In this document: piece after piece, positions 1 to 9,339 of the stretch
Position numbering within the stretch: position 1 is the stretch's first letter
Layout of the letters: each line of letters starts with the position of its first letter
From: Myroides phaeus
GTDB lineage: Bacteria; Bacteroidota; Bacteroidia; Flavobacteriales; Flavobacteriaceae
Direction of reading: 5' to 3'
DNA: 64,000 nt
Assembly: GCF_009799805.1 (NCBI RefSeq)
Contig: NZ_CP047050.1
Span: forward strand, 62,001 to 126,000
Program-made: the position numbers and the translations under genes
The notes under the pieces: model-generated
Told to the model about the DNA's origin: nothing
Database searches by the model: none
Seen by the model: the letters and a program-made list of their open reading frames with translations, nothing else

Positions 1-362
1 AAAAAACTAAGCGATTCTTGCTCAAAAAAAGGTTTGTTTTTTGCTATAAAATCAACAACAAAAGCTTCTGAGATTTCCTCTCCATTAATTTTAATTCGTT
101 CTCTAAAATCTTTTAAGTGCGGAGAAGTATATAATCCTACTTTATAACCCGCTTCTTGTAAAATTGAAGCAACCATGGAAGAAGTAGATCCCTTTCCATT
201 AGTACCAGCTATATGTATTGTTTGAATTTCCTTTTGTGGATTACCTAAATGATTTACTAATTTAATCGTATTAGATAAATCTGCTTTGTAAGCTACCGCT
301 CCCTTTTGTTGATACATTGGAAGCTGAGCATACATCCATTCTAATGTTTCTTGATATGTCAT
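1..362 (-). CDS. folC: Folylpolyglutamate/dihydrofolate synthase FolC, N-terminal part (cut by window edge)
   Basis: This is the N-terminal ~120 residues of a FolC/Mur-ligase family enzyme, which adds glutamate to folates (and dihydropteroate) in the cytoplasm using ATP. Visible are the N-terminal motif with YxxLPMYQQKG spacing and the P-loop HIAGTNGKGSTS near residues 50-61, followed by GLYTSPHLKDFRERI, the signature typical of FolC. The start ATG (complement of 360-362) gives the usual short N-terminal lead before the P-loop. The gene runs off the left edge, so the ligase C-domain is not seen. It starts only 20 nt after the tonB-like gene stop and is probably the last gene of the exbB-exbD-tonB transcript. 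Identification is firm from the P-loop and TSPHL motif. Confidence 0.93.
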   Translation of the reverse strand, partial: MTYQETLEWMYAQLPMYQQKGAVAYKADLSNTIKLVNHLGNPQKEIQTIHIAGTNGKGSTSSMVASILQEAGYKVGLYTSPHLKDFRERIKINGEEISEAFVVDFIAKNKPFFEQESLSF

Positions 363-382
363 ATCTACAAAAAAAATAGGAC

Positions 383-1195
383 CTAAGATCCTACTTTAAA
401 ATTAATAACTATAAAACCTATTTGAATATTAGGTGCTTTATCATCTGATTTCCATCTAAATGTTTTAGCTGTTGCAATTGCTGCGTCAGTTAAACATTTA
501 GCCGAGTTAGTTGTACCACGTGTATGTTGAGCAGAAACCACTTTTCCTGATTTATCTACTCTAATTTCCACCACTACTGTACCAACTTCATTACAATCGG
601 GTACTACTGATCCACGTGAAGCTAATGATCTTCCGTTTAGTCCCCAACTTGTACCACCTCCAGCACCTTGTCCTTTTCCATTTCCATAAGTAGAATTAGA
701 GTACATATCTCCATCCAACTTACCTTGGTCTCCGTTTACAGAAGAATCCCCTTGTCCTTGAGATTTCTCTCCCGTACTCTTTGGACCATTAATCAAACTG
801 GCTAATGCGTCAGTTGTACTTTGACTCGGTTTAGGGTCTGGTTTTTTCACTGGTACCTCAGCTTTTACAACCTCTTTTGGCTTAGGTGTTTCTTCTACTT
901 TTTTAACCACAGGCACATCAACCTTATTTTGTGTAACTACTGGTTCTACCTTTGGTGTTTCCACTTTAGGAGCAACCTCTGGTTCGGGTTGCATTTCAAT
1001 AGTTTCTTTTGGCTGAACATCACCTTTTCCTTTGTCTGTATTACCAAAGTTAATAGCTATTTCACCCCCTGTCAAAACTGTCTCTTGAACAGGAGTCATT
1101 ATTTTGTAAAAGAAAAACAGCAAAAAAAGAATTACAAAAACAGTAGATGTAACTGCAAAAGCTTTCTTTTCACTATCTGTTTCTAATATCTTCAT
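383..1195 (-). CDS. TonB/TolA-like energy transducer, C-terminal TonB domain
   Basis: A 270-residue periplasm-spanning energy transducer. A single N-terminal membrane segment (about residues 13-31) is followed by a Pro/Lys/Glu/Val-rich stretch (about 60-125), which in TonB/TolA proteins bridges the periplasm. Next is a Gly/Ser/Asn-rich linker (about 140-190), and the C-terminal domain (about 195-270) has the TonB pattern VGTVVVEIRVDKSGKV...FRWK...FKV. It would carry proton-motive force from the ExbB-ExbD motor to outer-membrane TonB-dependent receptors. It lies 3 nt after exbD and so is clearly translationally coupled. Two cysteines in the C-terminal domain (PDC, AKC) could form a disulfide. 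A Tol-Pal role is also possible, because these motors are hard to tell apart by sequence alone. Confidence 0.85.
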   Translation of the reverse strand: MKILETDSEKKAFAVTSTVFVILFLLFFFYKIMTPVQETVLTGGEIAINFGNTDKGKGDVQPKETIEMQPEPEVAPKVETPKVEPVVTQNKVDVPVVKKVEETPKPKEVVKAEVPVKKPDPKPSQSTTDALASLINGPKSTGEKSQGQGDSSVNGDQGKLDGDMYSNSTYGNGKGQGAGGGTSWGLNGRSLASRGSVVPDCNEVGTVVVEIRVDKSGKVVSAQHTRGTTNSAKCLTDAAIATAKTFRWKSDDKAPNIQIGFIVINFKVGS

Positions 1196-1198
1196 ACC

Positions 1199-1594
1199 TT
1201 ATTTTGGCTCTACAGCCAATACAATTTTATAATTATTTCGATAAGCAATATCCATCACAAATACAGCATCTTCAACAGGTACACCTTTAGCCACGTGCAA
1301 AACCACATTCGGTTCTTCTTGATTAGCTAATTTCTGTTTTAACCCTTCTTCTAATCCTTCTGATGGAAATTGGTCTTGATCTATAAAATAATTAGATTGA
1401 TTATCTATACTAATCGCTACTGTTTCAACTGAATCTGACTTACCATCAGAATTTGGCAATACCAAATCTAAAGCGTTCGTCGTTGTCATCGTTGTAATTG
1501 CTACCATAAAGAAAATAAGTAACAAAAACACAATATCAGTCATCGACGACATATTAAACTCTGCCGAAACTCTATTTCTTCCTCTGATATTCAT
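1199..1594 (-). CDS. ExbD/TolR family biopolymer transport protein
   Basis: A 131-residue ExbD/TolR protein. It has a short cytoplasmic N-terminus, one membrane helix (about 18-40) carrying the family's essential acidic residue in MTDIVFLLLIFF (Asp20), and a small periplasmic domain. In this family the Asp carries protons through the ExbB pentamer. The start codon overlaps the stop of the upstream exbB-like gene by one base (TAATG) and the tonB-like gene follows after 3 nt, so the three genes form one tightly coupled motor operon. The length is normal. Sequence alone cannot separate ExbD from TolR, but the following gene has a TonB C-terminal domain, favouring ExbD. Confidence 0.9.
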   Translation of the reverse strand: MNIRGRNRVSAEFNMSSMTDIVFLLLIFFMVAITTMTTTNALDLVLPNSDGKSDSVETVAISIDNQSNYFIDQDQFPSEGLEEGLKQKLANQEEPNVVLHVAKGVPVEDAVFVMDIAYRNNYKIVLAVEPK

Positions 1595-2313
1595 TAGGCA
1601 GGCTCATTTAATAAATCTAAAAACTCAACTGCGTTTGCTTCTAATTGGTGAACAATTTTATCGATTTTACTTACTAAGTGATTGTACCCAACATAAGCAA
1701 TAATACCAACGATTAAACCAAATACTGTAGTCATCATCGCAGTATAAATACCCTCTGCTAATACACTCATATCTATACGAGCTGAACTTGCAGTTGACAT
1801 TTCGTGAAACGCCATAACCATACCTACTACTGTTCCTAAGAAACCTGTCATTGGTCCTGCTCCAGATAAAGTAGCTAATAAGTTAATGTTCTTCTCCATT
1901 TTGTAAACCTCTAATTTACCTGCATTCTCAATAGCAATATTGATGTCTTGTAATGGCTTACCAATTCTTGAAATCCCTTTTCCTACTAATCTTGCAACAG
2001 GAGTATCTGTATGAGCACAAAGCACTTTTGCTTGGTCAATTTTACCTTGAGATAAAAATAATTTGATTTGACTCATAAAGCTTTCATCTACTTTAGATGC
2101 TTTTTTGATAGCAAAAAATCTCTCTAAATATAAGTACAAAGCCATAAACAACATAATGAAAATAACAACCATAATAGATTGTCCGATGATTCCACCACTA
2201 AAGATGATGTCGCTTAATGCTAACTCTTTGTTTACTGCACCTTCTGTTTTTTCAATTGCCTCAGTTAAGTTTTGAGCAACTGCTGTAGTATCCACTTGTA
2301 AGAAATGAAACAT
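1594..2313 (-). CDS. MotA/TolQ/ExbB family proton channel protein
   Basis: A 239-residue inner-membrane protein with the three-helix ExbB layout: TM1 at about 37-64 before the LERFFAIKKA basic patch, then a cytoplasmic loop, TM2 around the GFLGTVVGMVMAFHEM motif, and TM3 around VFGLIVGIIAYVGY. The Gly/Thr-rich helices form the ion channel with ExbD. It is the first gene of the exbB-exbD-tonB(-folC) operon. A candidate -7 element (TATATTTG on the minus strand, 2500-2507) lies about 190 nt upstream without a clear -33 partner. No extra N-terminal signal extension is present. TolQ is the only serious alternative. Confidence 0.9.
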   Translation of the reverse strand: MFHFLQVDTTAVAQNLTEAIEKTEGAVNKELALSDIIFSGGIIGQSIMVVIFIMLFMALYLYLERFFAIKKASKVDESFMSQIKLFLSQGKIDQAKVLCAHTDTPVARLVGKGISRIGKPLQDINIAIENAGKLEVYKMEKNINLLATLSGAGPMTGFLGTVVGMVMAFHEMSTASSARIDMSVLAEGIYTAMMTTVFGLIVGIIAYVGYNHLVSKIDKIVHQLEANAVEFLDLLNEPA

Positions 2314-2641
2314 AAATAATTCGTGTTTTTAATTTTAATGTCAATGTTGAAATTCGCCCATATTATAGCTTATCTATTTAAGTGATAAGACTACTATACT
2401 ATCATAAACGATAAAAAAGCGATTTTAATATCTAACCTGATAAAAAATAACACTTTAGTACCCCAATAAATAGTCGCAATATGACGCTGAAATAAAGTCC
2501 AAATATAGAATGTTTTTTAAAGATTTTTCTCATTCTACACCCTATTTTTTACACATCAACCATAAAGTATATAATTTTCTTAACATATGATAGCTATTAT
2601 GCTATTTTGTCAAGAGATTAATTTAACAATTCAATAACTCG
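2314..2641. other. Intergenic spacer between exbB and anmK genes
   Basis: An AT-rich spacer of 328 bp between two minus-strand genes. It contains one sequence matching the flavobacterial -7 box on the minus strand (CAAATATA read on plus at 2500-2507, i.e. TATATTTG), about 190 nt before the exbB start. No TTG partner is seen at the expected 17-23 nt, so a promoter here is only tentative. No coding potential or hairpin terminator for anmK was recognised. Confidence 0.4.
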
Positions 2642-3730
2642 CTAATCGTGTTTTTCAAAAAAATTGTAAATCTTTCCTGAACTGTGATCGTATTTTGCAC
2701 CAGTTACACTTGCTAAACAATTCACCTCATCTCTTATTTTCAAGACTCCTAAAAACCCGAATATAATAGCCTCTTTAAAGTCTATTATCAAATTATCTGG
2801 TTTTTTGAAGATTAAATGGGGACTATTCTCTCTAATGCGATGCAGTAGATAATTATTGTGTGCACCACCTCCTGTTACCAATACCGTACTTCCTTGTTTC
2901 AACGATAATCCGTTAGCAGTTTGAATAGCGATATGTTCTACTATAGTTGCTAAGTAATCCTCCACAGACAAAGGGAACTTGGATAAAATTGGATTAACAA
3001 ATGTTTTGACAAACTCTACTCCTAAAGACTTAGGTGCCTTTTCTTTATAGTAATCTAATGCATTTAGCTCTGCTAAAAGCTCACTATTCACTTTTCCTCT
3101 TGATGCGTGATGTCCCTCCGCATCATATTCTAATCCTACTTTACTCATCTGCGCATTGAGTAGTGTATTTACAGGAACAAGATCAAAAGCAATTCTATAC
3201 CCCCTATTATTCTCATAAGACACATTGGCAAATCCACCTAAATTTAAACAAGCCTCATAATCTGCAAACAACAAACGATCGCCGATAGGCACTAATGGTG
3301 CGCCTTGTCCTCCTAAAAGTACATCCTGAACTCTAAAATCGCAAACTACCTTCTGTTCTATCAAATCAGACAACAAAGGCAAATTACCTATCTGCAATGT
3401 ATAGCCTAAATCAGGCTTGTGAAATACCGTATGCCCGTGTGAACAAACAGCATCTACTTCTTTTATTTTATGTGTAATAATGAATTCGCGAATAACACTT
3501 GCCAAATGCACAGTATATCGCTCATCAAAATGTTCTATTTCCTCCCTATTCAAATTAATTGCATTGGCTAACTTCGTCTTCCACGCTTCAGAATAAGGTA
3601 CAGTTTCTGCATTCAAAACCTCAAAAGACCATTTGCCACTATCACAAGTAAATTCGACATATACCAAATCAACCCCATCTAATGAGGTTCCTGACATTAC
3701 TCCGATAATATTATACTGAAACTTTTTCAT
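2642..3730 (-). CDS. anmK: Anhydro-N-acetylmuramic acid kinase AnmK
   Basis: A 362-residue AnmK-family kinase. It opens and phosphorylates 1,6-anhydro-MurNAc recovered from cell-wall turnover, giving MurNAc-6-phosphate. The N-terminal ATP-binding motif VMSGTSLDGVD begins 11 residues after the chosen start. CSHGHTVFH, LNLGGFANVS and VTGGGAHNNYLL are the other family signatures. I chose the ATG at 3728-3730 because the frame can be extended only through a TTG codon at 3748 and the family normally starts shortly before the GxMSGTS motif. It is divergent from the acyl-CoA dehydrogenase gene, with 100 bp between the starts. Confidence 0.93.
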   Translation of the reverse strand: MKKFQYNIIGVMSGTSLDGVDLVYVEFTCDSGKWSFEVLNAETVPYSEAWKTKLANAINLNREEIEHFDERYTVHLASVIREFIITHKIKEVDAVCSHGHTVFHKPDLGYTLQIGNLPLLSDLIEQKVVCDFRVQDVLLGGQGAPLVPIGDRLLFADYEACLNLGGFANVSYENNRGYRIAFDLVPVNTLLNAQMSKVGLEYDAEGHHASRGKVNSELLAELNALDYYKEKAPKSLGVEFVKTFVNPILSKFPLSVEDYLATIVEHIAIQTANGLSLKQGSTVLVTGGGAHNNYLLHRIRENSPHLIFKKPDNLIIDFKEAIIFGFLGVLKIRDEVNCLASVTGAKYDHSSGKIYNFFEKHD

Positions 3731-3754
3731 AGGGATAAAATTAAACAATGTTCA

Positions 3755-3785
3755 TTGAATAATTGATTTAATTCATATATATTTG
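3755..3785 (+). promoter_or_regulatory. Flavobacterial-type promoter for the acyl-CoA dehydrogenase gene
   Basis: TTG at 3755-3757, 20 nt, then TATATTTG at 3778-3785. This matches the TTG-N17-23-TAnnTTTG consensus known for Bacteroidota primary sigma factor. The 5' leader would be about 40 nt before the ATG at 3831. Confidence 0.65.
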
Positions 3786-3830
3786 GAAACTACAATACTA
3801 AGAATCAACTAAAAAATTAAGATACGAAAA

Positions 3831-4973
3831 ATGGACTTTAAATTATCAGAAGAGCAGTTGATGATTCAACAAGCTGCTCGTGACTTTGCTCAAACAGAAT
3901 TACTACCTGGTGTTATCGAAAGAGACGAGAATCAAATTTTCCCAGCAGAACAAGTAAAAAAACTTGGAGAACTTGGTTTCTTAGGAATGATGGTTGACCC
4001 GAAATATGGAGGAAGTGGATTAGACAGCGTATCATACGTATTAGCAATGGAAGAAATTGCTAAAGTAGACGCTTCTGCAGCAGTAGTTATGTCTGTAAAC
4101 AACTCATTAGTTTGTGCAGGATTAGAAAAATATGCAAGTGAAGAACAAAAAGTGAAATACCTTACTCCTCTTGCATCAGGTCAAGTAATCGGAGCTTTCT
4201 GTTTATCAGAGCCTGAAGCTGGATCAGACGCTACATCGCAAAAAACAACTGCGGTAGATATGGGAGATTACTACTTGTTAAACGGTACTAAAAACTGGAT
4301 TACAAATGGTAGTACAGCTGATTACTACTTAGTAATAGCACAAACTCACCCAGAGAAAAAACACAAAGGAATCAATGCTTTCATCGTTGAAAAAGGATGG
4401 GAAGGATTTGAAATTGGAGCAAAAGAACAAAAAATGGGTATCCGTGGTTCTGATACGCATTCATTAATGTTTACTGATGTGAAAGTTCCTAAAGAAAACA
4501 GAATTGGAGAAGACGGATTTGGATTCGCTTTCGCAATGAATGTTCTTAACGGAGGGCGTATCGGTATTGCTTCTCAAGCATTAGGTATTGCACAAGGTGC
4601 TTACGAATTAGCTTTAAAATACGCTAAAGAACGTAAAGCATTTGGTACAGAAATTATCAACCACCAAGCAGTAGCTTTCAAATTAGCTGATATGGCTACT
4701 AACATCTCTGCAGCAAGAATGCTTTGTATGAAAGCAGCAGCTGAAAAAGATGCAGGACAAGATATCTCTATCTCTGGAGCAATGGCTAAATTATTCTCTT
4801 CGAAAACAGCAATGGATACAACAATCGAAGCTGTTCAAATTCACGGAGGAAATGGATACGTAAGAGAATATCACGTTGAAAGAATGATGCGTGATGCTAA
4901 AATTACTCAAATTTACGAAGGTACTTCTGAGATTCAAAAAATCGTTATCTCAAGAGGTATCGCTAAAGAATAG
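3831..4973 (+). CDS. Acyl-CoA dehydrogenase (short-chain/butyryl-CoA type)
   Basis: A 380-residue flavoenzyme of normal family length that oxidises acyl-CoA to trans-2-enoyl-CoA in fatty-acid or branched amino-acid breakdown. The FAD/substrate motifs are present: FCLSEPEAGSDA near residue 124, and WITNGSTADYYLV. The C-terminal signature MMRDAKITQIYEGTSEIQ carries the catalytic glutamate of the short/medium-chain enzymes (Glu363 in IYEGTS). The protein closely resembles SCAD/butyryl-CoA dehydrogenases, but the chain length of its substrate cannot be read from sequence. It stands alone, with its own promoter and a strong hairpin terminator. Confidence 0.92.
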   Translation: MDFKLSEEQLMIQQAARDFAQTELLPGVIERDENQIFPAEQVKKLGELGFLGMMVDPKYGGSGLDSVSYVLAMEEIAKVDASAAVVMSVNNSLVCAGLEKYASEEQKVKYLTPLASGQVIGAFCLSEPEAGSDATSQKTTAVDMGDYYLLNGTKNWITNGSTADYYLVIAQTHPEKKHKGINAFIVEKGWEGFEIGAKEQKMGIRGSDTHSLMFTDVKVPKENRIGEDGFGFAFAMNVLNGGRIGIASQALGIAQGAYELALKYAKERKAFGTEIINHQAVAFKLADMATNISAARMLCMKAAAEKDAGQDISISGAMAKLFSSKTAMDTTIEAVQIHGGNGYVREYHVERMMRDAKITQIYEGTSEIQKIVISRGIAKE

Positions 4974-4998
4974 TTTTTCCATTCGTTTAAATATAAAG

Positions 4999-5027
4999 AG
5001 GATGTACTGTGCGGTACATCCTTTTTT
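4999..5027 (+). terminator. Rho-independent terminator after acyl-CoA dehydrogenase
   Basis: Nine-bp perfect stem AGGATGTAC/GTACATCCT around a 6-nt loop, followed by a T run. It lies 25 nt after the stop codon. Confidence 0.85.
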
Positions 5028-5125
5028 GTTTTCTTACCATTCCACAATTTGTCAATCAACTAATATTGAAAGATGACTTTCATTCAAATGACTTTTGTAT
5101 TTTTACGCCATATTTCAATTATACT

Positions 5126-7561
5126 ATGAAGCCATCAAGATCTATAAAAACCAAAATACTTTTCTTATACTTTACCCTATTTATAGCTGTAATCTTCTCT
5201 GGAGCATACATCTACAAAGAGGCAAAAAAGTTTACTATTCCAGAAGAGCAAGTAGTTGAAGAAAACAATAAAATATTTTTAGTTAGTAGTACTATTAATA
5301 ACCTTTATAGTAGTGAAGCCTATAGCCGTAGTGCAATATTAACAGGTAATCAAAGTGATATAAACTTATATTACAAGGAACTTGACACCATTGTAAAGCA
5401 AATTGACTTGATGCAAAAACAAGTTCAAGATCCAATCACTATATCAAAACTAAACTCCGTAAAAGAACTATTAGCTAAGAAAAAAGTTAGCTTTAAAAGT
5501 ATTATTAAAGCCCGTAAAGAACTGTCTGAAGACACGAAATACACAGAGGCTTTTTCTGAGATATACAATATTAGAGAAGAGATCGAAAACAAGGCTCAAC
5601 CTATAGTAATCCAATCTAAGGAGAAAGAAAAACGCAGCGCGTGGGCACGTCTTTTTAAAGGTGATAACACAGATACCATTAAGACGACTATTAACTACCC
5701 TCGTGTATCTGATTCATTGATTAATGCTATGGAGAAAATTATAACCTCTACTCAGGCTAAAATCAATGAACAACAAAAAAAACTGTTACAACAAGAACAA
5801 AAATTATTACAAGAAAACAAGAATATCACCAATCAGCTAAGAGAGATTTTACAAAACGTAGAACAAAATATCTTAGTCCTTTCATATCAAAAAATAAACG
5901 AATCTAAATCACGAATAAGTACTGCTTCTACAAATATTGCTTATTTAGGTGGTTCTGCTCTTATTGTTATTATCATATTAGGGTGGATTATCATCAGAGA
6001 TCTTAACCAAACCCAAGAGTATAGGGTTGCGTTAGAAAAGTTAAACCAAGAGAAAGAGGTACTTTTGCGCAGTAAAACAATGTTATTTGCTACAGTAACT
6101 CACGATTTACAAACTCCACTGGGCAGCTTAATAGGATTTGCCGACTTATTAGACCAAACACCTTTGCAAAATAAGCAAAAGCAATACGTGGCTAATATAA
6201 AATCCTCTTCACAGTATATTACTAACCTGGTGAACGATTTAACGGATTTCTCACGTCTTGAAAACAATAAAATAAGTATTCAAAAAGAAAACATCAATAT
6301 CAAGGAACTTATTTTTAGCACTTGCCAGGTATTAATTCCTTCAGCAGAAAACAAAAAGATTAGTTTAACGTGGGAAGTAGATGAGGCGTTAGACCAAAAG
6401 TTTTATACAGACCCTTACCGCATCAAACAAATTCTTACGAACCTAATCACAAACGCGATTAAGTTTACACAAAACGGTGGAGTATCTGTTAAAGCATTTA
6501 TTGAAAATGACGCTATACAAATCTTAGTAAACGACACTGGGATTGGTATTGATAATAGTGAAGTTGACAATATCTTCAAAGAGTTTAAACAAGCCCACGA
6601 TGGTATTGAGAAAAAATTTGGAGGAACTGGATTAGGATTAAATATCTCCAAACGTTTAATTGAATTATTAGACGGAACAATTGCTGTGGAAAGTAAATTA
6701 GGAGAAGGTTCTACATTCTCAATTAACCTTCCTGCAATTACTATGGAAGAGGAACAAGAAATCGCACATACTGAAAACACTCAGAAACGCTTTGACATTT
6801 TACAAAACAACACTATTGCTGTTGTAGATGACGATAAAATACAATTACAATTAATGGAGGAAATATTAACTCCCCTATTCAAAAAGGTAATATTAATTGA
6901 CGACTCTACAGAGGTAGTTCAGGTTATTTCAGATAAAAAGATAGACATCTTATTAACCGACATACAAATGCCTAAATTAGATGGTTTTGAATTATTACAA
7001 GCCATCAAACAAGAAGAGCAGCTTACTAATATTCCAATCATTGCATTATCTGGTAAAAGAGATATTACAGAAGAAGAATTTATCAATAGCGGTTTTACTG
7101 CAGCACATCCAAAACCTCTACAATTAGAGGAATTATTGATGTTAATCAGCAACGTACTATACCCTGATAATAGCATAGAGTCAATTAAACCAACTGCTGT
7201 AAACGAAAGTAAAACAGATCAAAACAAAGCTTATAACACAGATACCTTAATTCAGTTTATTGGCCCAGAAAAAGAAGCATTGCGCAAAATACTTGTGATC
7301 TTTTTAGATAGTACAAAAGAGAACATCTTAGATATGCATTATGCTGCAGAGGACTTTGACTTAGACACATTAGGAAACATAGCACACAAGATGTTACCTA
7401 TGTTCAGACAACTGGAAATTAACAATGTAGTACCTCTATTGGAAGATTTAGAAAACCATAGTATTTCATTTGATAAGCAAGAAGAAGTAAGTTTATACAT
7501 TACAACTATTGAACAAGAAATCAATACAATATTAGCCCTTATTAAAGAGGAGAATTTCTAA
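5126..7561 (+). CDS. Hybrid sensor histidine kinase/response regulator with Hpt-like C-terminus
   Basis: An 811-residue membrane phosphorelay protein. TM1 is at about 10-29 and TM2 at about 272-291. A ~240-residue extracytoplasmic domain between them is helical and ends in a Gln/Glu/Lys-rich coiled coil (about 205-265). HisKA follows with phospho-His326 (VTHDLQTPLG), then the HATPase with N box (LTNLITNAIKFT), DTGIGI and GGTGLGLNI. The receiver has acidic pocket DDD at 568-570, phospho-Asp612 (LLTDIQMP) and Lys663. The C-terminal helical region with AHKM (His754) looks like an Hpt domain. I chose ATG 5126 because upstream extension uses a GTG codon lying inside the previous gene's terminator hairpin. 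No partner regulator is adjacent, so the target is unknown. Confidence 0.9.
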   Translation: MKPSRSIKTKILFLYFTLFIAVIFSGAYIYKEAKKFTIPEEQVVEENNKIFLVSSTINNLYSSEAYSRSAILTGNQSDINLYYKELDTIVKQIDLMQKQVQDPITISKLNSVKELLAKKKVSFKSIIKARKELSEDTKYTEAFSEIYNIREEIENKAQPIVIQSKEKEKRSAWARLFKGDNTDTIKTTINYPRVSDSLINAMEKIITSTQAKINEQQKKLLQQEQKLLQENKNITNQLREILQNVEQNILVLSYQKINESKSRISTASTNIAYLGGSALIVIIILGWIIIRDLNQTQEYRVALEKLNQEKEVLLRSKTMLFATVTHDLQTPLGSLIGFADLLDQTPLQNKQKQYVANIKSSSQYITNLVNDLTDFSRLENNKISIQKENINIKELIFSTCQVLIPSAENKKISLTWEVDEALDQKFYTDPYRIKQILTNLITNAIKFTQNGGVSVKAFIENDAIQILVNDTGIGIDNSEVDNIFKEFKQAHDGIEKKFGGTGLGLNISKRLIELLDGTIAVESKLGEGSTFSINLPAITMEEEQEIAHTENTQKRFDILQNNTIAVVDDDKIQLQLMEEILTPLFKKVILIDDSTEVVQVISDKKIDILLTDIQMPKLDGFELLQAIKQEEQLTNIPIIALSGKRDITEEEFINSGFTAAHPKPLQLEELLMLISNVLYPDNSIESIKPTAVNESKTDQNKAYNTDTLIQFIGPEKEALRKILVIFLDSTKENILDMHYAAEDFDLDTLGNIAHKMLPMFRQLEINNVVPLLEDLENHSISFDKQEEVSLYITTIEQEINTILALIKEENF

Positions 7562-7582
7562 AGAAAAAAAGGTTTTATAAAT

Positions 7583-7626
7583 AAAAATGCCATCACAATA
7601 TAACGTTGTGATGGCATTTTTGTTTA
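7583..7626. terminator. Bidirectional terminator between converging kinase and FISUMP genes
   Basis: Sixteen-bp perfect inverted repeat (arms 7583-7598 and 7606-7621, 7-nt loop) with A-tract on the left and T-tract on the right, sitting between two convergent genes. It should stop transcription from both sides. Confidence 0.85.
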
Positions 7627-7637
7627 TTACTTAGTGC

Positions 7638-9038
7638 TTAGAATTTATCTAACTCAATAAGACATCTTATTGAATATCCATAGTTCATATTCTCAAACCA
7701 TTGATTTACGAATACTTCATCATAATAAAATCTCCTAAACATTGCTGTTTTCTCTTCATATTCATCAGTAGTCCAAAAATATGCTTGTCTCCCTTTACCA
7801 GAAAATTCCATAAAACTACTTTCAGTTGTAGAACCATAAGCAAAAATATTTAAACCTGATAAATTGTTTCCATCTCCCGGTTTGTTTACACTACTGTTAA
7901 ACTGCCATCCTGAAGTAGATTTCATTATTGGAGCAATAGTTTCCGACTCTCTTGCACCACCATAAGTATCATCAATATCAAAATTTGCAGGATCTAAATA
8001 ATAAGCTATTGTTGCCCAATCTTTATGACCAGTAACTCTAAATCCTTTTGGAGCTAATCCTTTCGGACTTGTTGCAGCCATCCAGTTATATAATCCTCCC
8101 ATTACATCCTTATTAGCGATATCATTATCGTAAAAAGCATAAGCTCCTTCTGTAGTTTCGTGCCAATCTTTCTTGTTTATATAGCCATTAATCGGAGAAC
8201 CATCTAAGTAATACTTAGTTTTTAAATTTTCAGCCAACCAAATTTGACCACCAATTTTCACTAACGCATATTTACTAACTTCTTCATTTCTTTTATCTTC
8301 AAGTACGTAAGCTTCTAACTTAGCATCAACAACCGTTAATCCCTCACCTTTAGAAAAAGTAACACTTCCATCATTTTGTATAAAAACAGTTTTAGCATCA
8401 GCATTTGCACCCTTTGAATAAGTAAATTTATTAAGTTTTAAATCCCATTTAATAGCTCCTCCATCAGGTAATACAACTCCTTCAGTATTGTTAATCTTAC
8501 CATCTTTTAAAGTATGTAAAGTAATTCTTTGTTCTGCTATTTCTGTAGATTTTAAATACTCTAAGTATAATCTTGCTACTTCATTACCTGAATCATCAAG
8601 TACTTTATAAATATTTGACCCTTTAAACATATCTTTTGTAGGCATAGCCAATTGATAAGCTTTATTACCAACATTCTTATCTGCAGCAAGTTGTTTTACA
8701 TTAATTTTCAGAAGAGACTTCCCAGTCTCATTAGATAGTAAATTAACCACTCCTACTCGTTCTTCTGTAGTTTCATTAACTTTTGCTTCAACTACAATTT
8801 TATCTACTAATCTCTCAATAGAAAGCCAAGAAGCAGTAGCTTCATCTAATTCAGCTTTCCACTCCAATTTAGAAGTTACTTTCACTTCTTTTTTCCCTCC
8901 ATTTGCTTCATAATTCAGTAAATCTTGATCTACTTTAAAGCCTTCAATACTTTCAACATTTCCATCATCACTTGAACAACTCGTGAAAAATGAAACAAAA
9001 CACACAACTCCTAAGAGTAACAAATTCTTTTTTCCCAT
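7638..9038 (-). CDS. FISUMP-domain surface lipoprotein with N-terminal BACON-like domain
   Basis: A 466-residue predicted lipoprotein. A type II signal peptide ends in the lipobox FFTSC (Cys21), followed by SSDDG. Residues ~35-120 look like a BACON all-beta domain (SKLEWKAELDEATASWLSIE, then the KINVKQ strand). The C-terminal ~200 residues carry the FISUMP (Fibrobacter succinogenes major paralogous) pattern: GGQIWLAENL, YDNDIANKDVMGGLYNW, APKGFRVTGHKDW, and a final GYSIRCL strand. Such proteins are surface or glycan-binding in Bacteroidota, but no ligand is known. It is divergent from a broken fimbrillin/FISUMP gene, so the pair probably share ancestry in the C-terminal domain. Domain calls are by eye. 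Confidence 0.85.
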   Translation of the reverse strand: MGKKNLLLLGVVCFVSFFTSCSSDDGNVESIEGFKVDQDLLNYEANGGKKEVKVTSKLEWKAELDEATASWLSIERLVDKIVVEAKVNETTEERVGVVNLLSNETGKSLLKINVKQLAADKNVGNKAYQLAMPTKDMFKGSNIYKVLDDSGNEVARLYLEYLKSTEIAEQRITLHTLKDGKINNTEGVVLPDGGAIKWDLKLNKFTYSKGANADAKTVFIQNDGSVTFSKGEGLTVVDAKLEAYVLEDKRNEEVSKYALVKIGGQIWLAENLKTKYYLDGSPINGYINKKDWHETTEGAYAFYDNDIANKDVMGGLYNWMAATSPKGLAPKGFRVTGHKDWATIAYYLDPANFDIDDTYGGARESETIAPIMKSTSGWQFNSSVNKPGDGNNLSGLNIFAYGSTTESSFMEFSGKGRQAYFWTTDEYEEKTAMFRRFYYDEVFVNQWFENMNYGYSIRCLIELDKF

Positions 9039-9339
9039 AATTTAATTTAGTTAATAGTTTTTAATAGTCACACAAATATATACTTTAAACTAAATAGTAG
9101 AAATTATTTTTAATTTATTTTTTAATAGTAATTAATTAACTTAAATCAATAATTAATTGATATAAAAATATTATTCATAAAAAATACAAAAACGTAATTT
9201 TTAAATTAACATTTTATATCATAAATTTTACAACAATATTAATATATTCGCCGACTATAAAACCTCCCAAATGATTTAGTAATTAATTCAAATCACCAAT
9301 ATAGATGAGAGGTAAACTAACAAACTTATTTAAAGCTTT
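9039..9339. other. Divergent AT-rich intergenic region between two FISUMP lipoprotein genes
   Basis: A very AT-rich spacer of 301 bp. On the minus strand a -7-like TATATTTG (plus strand 9073-9080) lies 35 nt before the start at 9038 but has no clear TTG partner. On the plus strand TATATTCG at 9243-9250 is one base away from the consensus, about 90 nt before the ATG at 9340. No gene, repeat or hairpin was recognised. Confidence 0.45.

Noticed and set aside
821..1186. A 121-codon frame opposite the TonB-like gene
   Set aside because: Antisense to a well-supported gene; aromatic-rich sequence typical of a shadow frame.
5009..5125. Extended N-terminus for the histidine kinase from a GTG at 5009
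   Set aside because: It would start inside the terminator hairpin of the preceding gene, and the added residues contain no signal or membrane segment that fits the downstream TM1.
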